Under the pieces are notes generated by a model. The model was not told the origin of the DNA and ran no database searches. It was given only the letters and a program-made list of their open reading frames with translations. A stretch of 8,277 bases of DNA from Actinomycetes bacterium (lineage in GTDB: Bacteria; Actinomycetota; Acidimicrobiia; Acidimicrobiales; Acidimicrobiaceae), in the NCBI GenBank assembly GCA_021819025.1, contig JAKASN010000059.1, positions 1-8,277 of the forward strand, in the 5' to 3' direction. Below, piece after piece: positions 1-6,107 of this stretch. Every line of letters begins with the position of its first letter. Within the stretch, counting starts at the first letter, position 1. The position numbers and the translations under genes are program-made.

Positions 1-561
1 CCGGTGTTTTTTTGGAACGATCCGAGCGGCGAGAAGCTCTACCAGGCCTACTTTGCTACTTACCCTGGAGTCTGGCGCCACGGCGACTGGATCAAGATCA
101 AGCGCAGCGGAGCCGCAGTTATTTACGGGCGGAGCGACTCGACCTTGAATCGTGGCGGGGTACGCATGGGCACTGCGGAGTTCTATGCTCTGGTGGAATC
201 GATAGAGGGGATCGCCGACTCTCTGGTTATCGACACCTCGCATCTTGGTCGCGAGGGGGAGCTAATCCTATTGGTAGTACTGAGACCGGGAGCCGAACTC
301 AGTGGTGACCTCTCAGATCACCTGAAGGCGAGGATACGCGAGGAGCTCTCTCCACGCCACGTGCCGGACCGGATCGTGGCTGTGCGGGAGATACCGCGAA
401 CCATCAACGGAAAGAAGATGGAAGTCCCCATCAAGCGGATCCTCCTTGGCGAATTGCCCGAGAAGGTGCTATCGAGCGGATCCATGGCCAATCCCGGTGC
501 GATAAGTGAATATCGCGAGCTTGCCGGGCAACTCGCGCTTGCCAAGAGAACCGACGGTTAA
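1..561 (+). CDS. Acetoacetate-CoA ligase (acetoacetyl-CoA synthetase), C-terminal part; 5' end outside window
   Basis: This adenylate-forming enzyme activates acetoacetate to acetoacetyl-CoA with ATP and CoA in the cytoplasm, feeding polyhydroxyalkanoate, ketone-body or leucine metabolism. The reading frame is open at base 1, so the gene starts outside the window; the GTG at 4 is an internal valine. The 186 residues seen are the C-terminal end of a protein that is usually about 650 long. The fragment begins with PVFFWNDP and YPGVWRHGDW (residues 21-30), both characteristic of this family. Next is the hinge motif GRSDSTLNRGGVRMGT (43-58). The C-terminal catalytic loop is TINGKKMEVPIK (134-145), where K138 corresponds to the acyl-adenylate lysine. 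The motif order and the GTAEFY after the hinge favour acetoacetate over acetate as substrate. The gene converges on the transporter at 630, with 68 bp between the stops and no convincing terminator. Acetyl- or propionyl-CoA synthetase is less likely. Confidence 0.93.
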   Translation, partial: PVFFWNDPSGEKLYQAYFATYPGVWRHGDWIKIKRSGAAVIYGRSDSTLNRGGVRMGTAEFYALVESIEGIADSLVIDTSHLGREGELILLVVLRPGAELSGDLSDHLKARIREELSPRHVPDRIVAVREIPRTINGKKMEVPIKRILLGELPEKVLSSGSMANPGAISEYRELAGQLALAKRTDG

Positions 562-629
562 AGAGCTCTGCCACTACGCTGACGCGGGGAGCTCACAGGT
601 GGCGTCGTCCCGAGGTCTTAGTGCGTCTT

Positions 630-2135
630 TTATCCCAGAGCCGGTGCCGCGAGTGGCGATTCTAACTCGGCTGAGCGCGGCGGCCGAATAAAGGCCAAGG
701 CGATCACCAACCCAAAGATGGCGAACCCTGCTCCAACGAGAAAAGCGACATCCCATCCGTGCACGGTAGCCTCGACAATTGCCAAGTGCAGCACTGACTT
801 TTGCGTGGCGGCACTTCCGGCTCGGCTCAGCAGGGATCCCAAGTCCGACGCGGTCGCCGTAGCCGAGACGGTGACAAGAATCGAGAGTCCTAGCGTCCCC
901 CCAATTTGCTGTGAGACGTTGACCATCGCCGAACCAAGTCCGGCCATCTGTGTTGGTACCCGGGCTAAGGCGGTTGGGAAGAGCGATACGAAGGCGAAAC
1001 CCAGCCCCGACGACATCAAGAGCATGGGCAGCAGGATATGGTCGGTATACCCAGAGTGGATGGTGATCTGGCTCAGCCAGAGGAGTCCTGCCGCCACCGC
1101 TGCGAGACCATAAGCGATGAGCGGAAGGGCTCCGATGCGCGATACCAAAGTCGAGCCCAGGCCGGCGAAGATCATGATCCCGAAGCTGATCGGCAAGAAG
1201 GCCAATCCTGCCTTGAGGGGAGAATAGCCGTGTACTTCCTGTACGAACAAGGTAAGGAAGAAGAACATCGCAAAGAGCGACGCCGAGAGCAACAACATCA
1301 CGCCATAAGTTGCCGACCGTGTCCAATCGGAGAAGATCGCGAGATCCATTAGGGGTTCGCGGGCGGTCTTCTCGCGAAAAATGAAACCAACCAGCATCGC
1401 AGCGGCAAGTACGAAGCTCACGATGGTAGTTGTGGTGCCCCAACCTGACTGCGAAGCGTGAATCATGCCATAGACCGCGAGGGTGATTCCGCCCACCGAG
1501 AGGGCGGAGCCGGCGATGTCGAGGCGGACCTTGATGCGCTCTGACTCTCGGAGGACCCTCGGTGTAGCAATGGCAATTGCGAGAGCGATGGGGGCGTTGA
1601 CGAAAAATACCCATCGCCAGGAAATGTATTGGGTGAGCAAGCCACCGGCGAGAAGGCCAAGCGCTGCCCCGGCTGCTGAAACTGCCGAGTAGATGCCGAG
1701 GGCCTCATTGCGCTCCTTGCCTTCGGCGAAGTTGCTGGTTATAAGGCTCAGTGCCGTGGGAGACGCAATAGCGCCACCTACGCCTTGGACGGCACGAGCG
1801 GCGATGAGCCAAGCTTGGTCCGTGGCAAATCCGCCAATTAGGGAAGCCGTTGCAAAAGTGAGGATGCCAATCTGAAACATCCGCCTTCTCCCGAACAAGT
1901 CTCCCGACTTTCCTCCCAGGAGCAGCAGTCCTCCAAAGGCGAGGGTGTAGCCGTTGAGAACCCAGGAGAGACCCGTGGGGCTGAACCCTAGTGCAAACTG
2001 GATGTGGGGGAGGGCGACGTTCACAATGGTGGCGTCGAGCACGATCATTAGCTGTGCACCGGCGATGAGCGCGATCGCAAATGCCGTTGAGACGTGGAAG
2101 CCTGTTCCGGTAGCCGTCTTGTCCTTGGGGGTCAA
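630..2135 (-). CDS. MFS drug:H+ antiporter, DHA2 family (EmrB/QacA type, 14 TM)
   Basis: This is a predicted inner-membrane, proton-driven exporter of drugs or other toxic organic compounds; the substrate cannot be read from sequence. At 501 residues it has the usual DHA2 size, and about 14 hydrophobic helices can be counted between residues 18 and 484. Family motifs are clear. LDATIVNVALP (33-43) is the first-helix motif with its membrane-embedded aspartate. GKSGDLFGRRR (75-85) is motif A in the loop between helices 2 and 3. AARAVQGVGGA (112-122) contains the motif B arginine. A glycine-rich antiporter motif C ends in WRWVFFVNAPI (173-183). The start is TTG at 2135, chosen because GAGAGGA lies 8 nt upstream and family homology begins soon after. 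It converges with the acetoacetate-CoA ligase gene. Upstream is a 304-bp gap with an AT-rich promoter-like island. No MarR or TetR regulator gene is adjacent in the window. Confidence 0.95.
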   Translation of the reverse strand: MTPKDKTATGTGFHVSTAFAIALIAGAQLMIVLDATIVNVALPHIQFALGFSPTGLSWVLNGYTLAFGGLLLLGGKSGDLFGRRRMFQIGILTFATASLIGGFATDQAWLIAARAVQGVGGAIASPTALSLITSNFAEGKERNEALGIYSAVSAAGAALGLLAGGLLTQYISWRWVFFVNAPIALAIAIATPRVLRESERIKVRLDIAGSALSVGGITLAVYGMIHASQSGWGTTTTIVSFVLAAAMLVGFIFREKTAREPLMDLAIFSDWTRSATYGVMLLLSASLFAMFFFLTLFVQEVHGYSPLKAGLAFLPISFGIMIFAGLGSTLVSRIGALPLIAYGLAAVAAGLLWLSQITIHSGYTDHILLPMLLMSSGLGFAFVSLFPTALARVPTQMAGLGSAMVNVSQQIGGTLGLSILVTVSATATASDLGSLLSRAGSAATQKSVLHLAIVEATVHGWDVAFLVGAGFAIFGLVIALAFIRPPRSAELESPLAAPALG

Positions 2136-2439
2136 AGCTAGTGTCCTCTCTAATGGGTTCGGCTCGGATCTAGCCCGACATGCGACTCATCCAAGGAGAT
2201 TCATCTCATACCGATTTTGAAATGCGCCTTGGCGAACTCGGCTCGCCGAAGCCTTTGGGTCGCGGATTGGTAATTACTTTGATAATATCAAGCGTTAGGA
2301 ATTATTAACTATTCCCATTCTCTTAATTTTCTCACGCGTCCGCTGCAATCCTCGAATTGCTCTCGCGAAGTTGGTGCGGCTTGCGACTTCTCAGCGGAGG
2401 TGCAGCTCTGCGAGCTCTATGAAGAAGTTGCGTGGCGTG
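2136..2439 (-). promoter_or_regulatory. Upstream region of the DHA2 transporter, with AT-rich island
   Basis: This 304-bp stretch holds no credible gene on either strand. It separates the sulfurtransferase stop at 2440 from the transporter start at 2135, both on the minus strand. Bases 2270-2332 are strikingly AT-rich against GC-rich surroundings. Inside them is the palindrome TTGATA-A-TATCAA (2279-2291), whose minus-strand core TATTAT (2287-2282) matches the -10 consensus at 5 of 6 positions. A second short repeat, GGAAT/ATTCC, lies at 2298-2302 and 2311-2315. No good -35 box is visible. An imperfect GC-rich hairpin, GGCGA/TCGCC, lies near 2231-2247 without a T-run, so it is not called a terminator. 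I infer the transporter promoter and operator lie here; the implied 5' leader is about 140 nt. Confidence 0.4.
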
Positions 2440-3315
2440 CTAAGCCATCGATCCAGGTTCGTCCCCGAGTGCCACCGGCAGGTCGCTCCGCTGTGACCAG
2501 GCCGAAAACGACCCCTCATAGAGGAGTGGCCGCAGTCCCATCGCATACTGGGCGCCAAGGATGAGATGACACGCGGTAATTCCGGAGCCGCAGCTGGCGA
2601 TGGTGTCCTCTGGGTTGTTCGAGGATGCGCCAGCTGTGAAAAGTGTGGCGATGTCGTGGCGTGCGAGAAAGCGATTGGTGTTATCCAACAAACGCGCGCT
2701 GTGCAGTGAGGTGGCAGACGGTATGTGGCCGGATCGCGGATCAATTCCTTCGACTGCACCCTGGTAACGTTCGGGTGCCCGGGCATCTAAGAGATAAATG
2801 CGCTGGTTGCGCAGCCTCGCCGCGAGCTCGTCGGTAGAGATCACCCCAGTCCCAAAGCTGAATTCTCCCATATCGAAGCTGCCGTTCTCAATTGCCTTGC
2901 GCCGCGATTCTCCCACCTCGAGGGTCCCTGGCCAGCCTTGGATTCCGCCGTCGAGCACCATGACGGGCATGGAGAGTTGGGTTCCCATCCACCAAAGCCG
3001 CGCCGCGATCGCCCCGCCGGCGTCGTCGTATGCGACTATCGGTGAGCCGGGATCGATCCCAATGGAAAAGAGAGCTTCGATGAAGTGTTCCTCTGAGGGG
3101 AGGGGGTGACGCCCATGTCCTTGGCGGCTCAGGTCGGACAAATGGCGATCGATATCGGCAAACGCCGCACCGGGGAGGTGTCCGCTGCGAAAAGCTTCAA
3201 GTCCACTTCGGCCATCAAGGTACCATCGGCAGTCCACAGGCTGGAGGTCGCCACTTTCGAGCGCGCGCAGCGCCGCGTCGGAGCCAATGATGTGATTGGG
3301 GGTGCTCAAAACCAT
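2440..3315 (-). CDS. Sulfurtransferase, two rhodanese domains (3-mercaptopyruvate type, SseA-like)
   Basis: This enzyme transfers sulfane sulfur from 3-mercaptopyruvate or thiosulfate to an acceptor such as thioredoxin, cyanide or another thiol, acting in cysteine catabolism and sulfide or cyanide handling. The product is 291 residues, the normal two-domain size. The inactive N-terminal rhodanese domain includes VDCRWYLDGRSG (27-38), the HLPGA turn (46-50), VAYDDAGG (94-101) and LDGGIQGW (121-128). The catalytic C-terminal domain has LLDARAPERYQG (175-186), GHIPSA (196-201) and the active loop CGSGIT (242-247), where C242 is the persulfide-forming cysteine. The CGSG[VI]T loop favours mercaptopyruvate; thiosulfate sulfurtransferases more often carry CRKGVT. 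I chose the ATG at 3315, because homology begins directly after it. The frame stays open to a TTG at 3384, but that extension looks non-coding and lacks a ribosome site. The flavin reductase ends 126 bp upstream on the same strand. Confidence 0.93.
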   Translation of the reverse strand: MVLSTPNHIIGSDAALRALESGDLQPVDCRWYLDGRSGLEAFRSGHLPGAAFADIDRHLSDLSRQGHGRHPLPSEEHFIEALFSIGIDPGSPIVAYDDAGGAIAARLWWMGTQLSMPVMVLDGGIQGWPGTLEVGESRRKAIENGSFDMGEFSFGTGVISTDELAARLRNQRIYLLDARAPERYQGAVEGIDPRSGHIPSATSLHSARLLDNTNRFLARHDIATLFTAGASSNNPEDTIASCGSGITACHLILGAQYAMGLRPLLYEGSFSAWSQRSDLPVALGDEPGSMA

Positions 3316-3328
3316 GGACTTAATCTTA
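3315..3328 (-). promoter_or_regulatory. Putative leaderless promoter of the sulfurtransferase gene
   Basis: On the minus strand, the -10-like hexamer TAAGAT (3328-3323) is followed by exactly 7 nt and then the ATG at 3315. No Shine-Dalgarno sequence lies in front of that ATG. This spacing places the transcription start on, or within a base of, the A of the start codon, the usual arrangement for leaderless actinobacterial mRNAs. The -35 region is poor: the best match about 17 nt upstream is TTATGC. The call is inference from spacing alone. Confidence 0.4.
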
Positions 3329-3441
3329 GGTGAAGGGGCACTCTTGCATAAGGCGCCCGTGTTGCGGGGCCGACCGCTCGTCAAGGCAACGCGATCGCCA
3401 ATGAGGAGATCTGGGCCGGAGACGCAGGGAGAGGGCCTACT

Positions 3442-4014
3442 TCAAGCCACGTCACGTGCCTCATCGATTCCGGCGAGATCCAAAAGAGCAGCAACAAGCT
3501 CCGCAACGAGAGAGCGTGTCGGGGAATCGATAAGTTCGTGGCTCTCGTTGAACTTTACACCCACTTGAGTTACGAAGACCTCAGGACGCGCCACAACGTC
3601 GCAATTAGTAGCGTGGAGGACCTCCCGTAGATGCAACTGGGCTCGAACCGTTCCGAGCAGTCCTTGCGAGGCTCCCATGATAGCTACCGGCTTGTCTACT
3701 AGGACATGGGCTCCGTATGGCCTGGAGAGCCAATCGATGGCATTCTTGAGAAGCGCGGTAGTCGAGTAGTTGTATTCGGGAGTGGAAATTATCAGGGCGT
3801 CGGCTCGCCCCACTAGTTCGCGGAGTCGCCGAGCGGACTCAGGAATGCTGTCGCCGTCGAGATCGGGGGTATAAAAGGGAAGATCTTCCAGGCCACTCGC
3901 GAGCACAAAGTCGAGGCGTTCACCTAGTAATGATCCCGCAGCCGCCACCAAGGCGGTATTGTAGCTCTGCGAAGATGCGGATCCAGAGATTCCAACGATC
4001 AAACTTGCCGACAC
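3442..4014 (-). CDS. NADPH-dependent FMN reductase / NAD(P)H:quinone oxidoreductase family
   Basis: This is a flavodoxin-fold flavoprotein that uses NADPH to reduce FMN, quinones or related electrophiles in the cytoplasm. At 190 residues it matches the family. The N-terminal phosphate-binding loop is GISGSASSQSYNTAL (8-22). LPFYTPDLDGD (45-55) follows the second strand. TPEYNYSTTALLKNAIDWLSRP (begins at 78) is the hallmark FMN isoalloxazine-binding segment. GASQGLLGTVRAQLHLR (114-130) is the loop and helix at the flavin and dimer contact. The start is GTG at 4014, supported by GGGAG 7 nt upstream and by homology beginning at once. Its promoter region contains a perfect 13-bp inverted repeat, so repression by an effector-sensing regulator is likely. 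It is divergent from the PNPOx-family gene and lies upstream of the sulfurtransferase on the same strand. Two-electron quinone reduction is the likely job; chromate, azo or arsenical substrates cannot be excluded. Confidence 0.92.
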   Translation of the reverse strand: MSASLIVGISGSASSQSYNTALVAAAGSLLGERLDFVLASGLEDLPFYTPDLDGDSIPESARRLRELVGRADALIISTPEYNYSTTALLKNAIDWLSRPYGAHVLVDKPVAIMGASQGLLGTVRAQLHLREVLHATNCDVVARPEVFVTQVGVKFNESHELIDSPTRSLVAELVAALLDLAGIDEARDVA

Positions 4015-4247
4015 TAGTTGTCTCCCATATAAGTTGCTTTATTAGTTGCCCGTACAACTAATAAAGCTTCGGTGCTATTCCCGCCACGGGGATCCTTGCC
4101 CATCGCCTTGATAGGGAGTTCCGAGGGCAACTCGTCGCGCGTGTCTTGCCGTGATCGGCTAATTCAACGCCTACAGCGAGACTGTCGGGGCCTCCGAGGT
4201 CATCATGGCGCGCGCCTTGTGAGGGGCTCCGCATTGCTAGAGGTCAT
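4015..4247. other. Divergent intergenic region between flavin reductase and PNPOx-family gene
   Basis: This 233-bp region carries the 13-bp inverted repeat near the reductase end. The remaining roughly 180 bp before the plus-strand gene shows no intact gene. A plus-strand frame at 4163-4222 reads FNAYSETVGASEVIMARAL and stop, with strongly GC-rich third positions, but an in-frame TAA precedes it and it has no start. A minus-strand frame from an ATG near 4108 is open for about 29 codons to a TAG overlapping the reductase GTG; it lacks a ribosome site and is not called. No clear plus-strand promoter was identified. Confidence 0.5.
4036..4067. promoter_or_regulatory. Perfect 13-bp inverted repeat, candidate operator
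   Basis: The arms GCTTTATTAGTTG (4036-4048) and CAACTAATAAAGC (4055-4067) are exact reverse complements separated by the 6-nt spacer CCCGTA. The arms are much more AT-rich than the surroundings. The repeat ends 22 bp before the GTG of the flavin reductase and overlaps any plausible promoter for it: TTGTAC in the spacer region could act as a -35 and TTATAT downstream as a -10, although spacing is loose. No T-run follows on either strand, which argues against a terminator. A dimeric repressor of the kind often found with quinone reductases (MarR, HxlR or TetR families) is a reasonable guess; the sequence does not say which. Confidence 0.6.
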
Positions 4248-4811
4248 ATGCTCGATACGATGAACCATCTCGGTCCCAAGGAGATCGCACAAATCAGCGC
4301 TGCCTCCATCTATTTTGTTGCCACCGCGCCCCTTTCGGCACATGGTAGCGTGAACCTCTCTCCGAAAGGAATGCGCGATACTCTGGCCATTGTCGACGAC
4401 GCCACCATCGCCTATCTCGATCTAACTGGCTCAGGCGCGGAGACCGCAGCCCATCTTGCCGAGAATGGGAGAATCACCATGATGTGGTGTTCCTTTGATG
4501 AGAGCCCTAATATTCTCCGGGTTTATGGAACCGGGAGGGCGCATCGCCCTGGATCTCATCGCTTCGTGGAGTTGCTCGCTCTCTTTGGGCCGCACCTTGG
4601 GGTGCGAGGCATCGTCGAACTCCGCGTGCACTCGGTAAAGAACTCTTGTGGTTTTGGAGTCCCGGTTGCGCTTGGGATGAGTGAGCGCGAAGACCTTGAC
4701 GCTTGGATGGAGCGTAAGGGCACGGAGGGCCTCTTGGACTATCAGCGGCGAAAGAATGCCCTCTCCATCGACGGATTGCCGTCTTGGGGAGACCCTGGCA
4801 TCACCATTTAG
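4248..4811 (+). CDS. Pyridoxamine 5'-phosphate oxidase-family protein
   Basis: This is a small cytoplasmic split-barrel protein, probably binding FMN or F420, of the uncharacterised branch of the PNPOx superfamily. The exact reaction is unknown, and it should not be read as vitamin B6 synthesis. At 187 residues it fits the branch. Recognisable segments are FVATAPLSAHGSVNLSPKG (23-41), which forms the first barrel strands and cofactor contact; YLDLTGSGAETAAHL (56-70); ENGRITMMWCSF (72-83); ILRVYGTGR (89-97); SCGFGVP (133-139); and the C-terminal ERKG...KNALSIDGLP (155-178). The start is ATG 4248 with AGAGG only 4 nt upstream. A second in-frame ATG at 4260 (residue 5) is possible, but its spacing to that site is 16 nt. 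Its stop overlaps the stop of the minus-strand gene at 4808. It is divergent from the flavin reductase and may share the operator at 4036-4067. Confidence 0.9.
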   Translation: MLDTMNHLGPKEIAQISAASIYFVATAPLSAHGSVNLSPKGMRDTLAIVDDATIAYLDLTGSGAETAAHLAENGRITMMWCSFDESPNILRVYGTGRAHRPGSHRFVELLALFGPHLGVRGIVELRVHSVKNSCGFGVPVALGMSEREDLDAWMERKGTEGLLDYQRRKNALSIDGLPSWGDPGITI

Positions 4812-6070
4812 CTCAAGGCATGCTCGACAATTTTGCGCTCTGGGGTGGCCATGGCGGCCAAAGTGGCGATGCGAGATATTCCACGGGCGAGTTGAGCGCC
4901 GCGAATCGGACCGGAACCCGCCATAAGGTCGTTCCAGTAGATTCCCCACGCCGATCCAAGGATTCCCGGCGCGAAGTTAGAGGTGAGGAGATTGGCTGCA
5001 AAATACGCTGCCTTGGGGTGCTCAAGGGCGAGGCGTTGCAAAACTGAGGCCGAGGTCGCGAAGTCGAGGTGCATCTCGCGCAAGTGGGCCTTATAGCTGA
5101 GATGAGGAGAACGGGACTGATCGAGCAAGGAATATGCCGCGGCGCGCCCTGAATCCATCGCAGCAAAGATCCCCTCTCCCTGGAGGGGGTTGACGAGCCC
5201 GGCGGCGTCGCCTACCAACAGCGCGCGTCCCCTTGCGGGATCCACCCCCGTCGATCCCATCTTAAGCCAACCTCCGAGCTTTCTGGTGAGTGCGATTTCG
5301 CCTTTGCCCAGTCGGCCCTGTTGCTGGAGGAGTTCGAGGTAGCCGGGCAACGCGGCGGTGGCACGCGCTCCACGTCGGCGGTCGGCCAAAACTCCCACTC
5401 CCACCCCGACGTTGCAGAAGCCGTCAAGGTCGGCAAAGAGCCAACCGTAGCCCGGAAAGAGTCCCATCTTGGCGTCACCTATGAGCGAGATCACCGGAGT
5501 CGACACCTCGGCCTCGACGTAGGCCCTAATTGCGAAGCCATAGCGAGCCTGCGTTTCATCGACTAACGCGAGATCGCGGGCAACTTGAGAGATTGCTCCG
5601 TCCGCGCCGATAAGGGCGTCGCAGATGAGAGATGAGCCATTTGAGAGCTTGAGAGAATAGCGCCTCTCTTGGTCAGATACCTTTTCTAGGCGCTCGCCGA
5701 TAAATTCCGCTCCCGCTGCGATGGCGTGATCGAAAAGGGCGAGGTCAAAGTCGCGGCGCGACATCAGCCAACCTACCCCGGGATAACTTATCCCTGCTTC
5801 AGCTGGTAGAACTAGCTCATTACCCTTGGGTCCTACCAGAATCATGTCACTTACGAGCCGAGGGCGGGCGGAGAATCTCACCCCGAGATCTTGGCTGAGT
5901 GCTACGGCACGTGGGCCAATTAAGTCACCGCAAGCTTTGTCGCGGGGAAATGTTGCCTTGTCGATCAGCGCCACTTTGGCGCCGGCGTAGCCAAGAATTG
6001 CTGCGGCAGTAGCCCCCGCCGGTCCTGCGCCGACCACAGCAATGTCGAAGCTTCTCTGCGACGTTCTCAA
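4808..6070 (-). CDS. Geranylgeranyl reductase-family FAD-dependent oxidoreductase
   Basis: This flavoprotein of the group-A monooxygenase fold belongs to a family that saturates isoprenoid double bonds. In actinobacteria the best-known member, MenJ, reduces one double bond of the menaquinone side chain; archaeal members reduce geranylgeranyl lipids. The substrate here is inferred only. The 420 residues are typical. The Rossmann motif VVGAGPAGATAA (12-23) is followed by ALIDK (34-38), whose D37 would bind the FAD ribose. The family signature FPRDKACGD is at 41-49. GADG (155-158) is the second nucleotide motif, PGYGWLF (206-212) lines the active site, and LVGDAAGLVNPLQGEG (285-300) is the FAD pyrophosphate and flavin motif. 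The start is TTG at 6070, forced by an in-frame TGA 12 nt upstream and by the Rossmann strand beginning at residue 8. No Shine-Dalgarno sequence is visible. It lies 37 bp downstream of the membrane-anchored protein, probably in one operon. Confidence 0.92.
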   Translation of the reverse strand: MRTSQRSFDIAVVGAGPAGATAAAILGYAGAKVALIDKATFPRDKACGDLIGPRAVALSQDLGVRFSARPRLVSDMILVGPKGNELVLPAEAGISYPGVGWLMSRRDFDLALFDHAIAAGAEFIGERLEKVSDQERRYSLKLSNGSSLICDALIGADGAISQVARDLALVDETQARYGFAIRAYVEAEVSTPVISLIGDAKMGLFPGYGWLFADLDGFCNVGVGVGVLADRRRGARATAALPGYLELLQQQGRLGKGEIALTRKLGGWLKMGSTGVDPARGRALLVGDAAGLVNPLQGEGIFAAMDSGRAAAYSLLDQSRSPHLSYKAHLREMHLDFATSASVLQRLALEHPKAAYFAANLLTSNFAPGILGSAWGIYWNDLMAGSGPIRGAQLARGISRIATLAAMATPERKIVEHALS

Positions 6071-6107
6071 CGGGCCAGGCGATCAATGAGTTTGCTGAGA
6101 TTTGAGT

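Noticed and set aside
563..594. GAGCTC repeated at 563-568 and 589-594 between the convergent ligase and transporter genes, a possible terminator
   Set aside because: The stem is only 6 bp with a 20-nt loop, each copy is itself palindromic (a restriction-site-like hexamer), and there is no T-run on either strand.
574..1614. 346-codon minus-strand frame inside the transporter gene
   Set aside because: An arginine- and histidine-rich shadow of the transporter in another frame; the true frame has full MFS motifs.
2345..2391. Short inverted repeats GCAAT/ATTGC and GAAGT/ACTTC just after the sulfurtransferase stop, considered as a terminator
   Set aside because: Five-base stems with no T-run downstream on the minus strand; such repeats are expected by chance in this length.
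4014..4108. 29-codon minus-strand frame (MGKDPRGG...) ending in TAG that overlaps the reductase GTG, a possible leader peptide
   Set aside because: No ribosome site at its ATG, and it is read through the 13-bp inverted repeat, which explains the sequence better as an operator.
4072..4263. 63-codon plus-strand open frame across the divergent gap
   Set aside because: Arginine-rich, low-quality composition, no ribosome site, overlaps the start of the PNPOx-family gene in another frame, and resembles no family I know.
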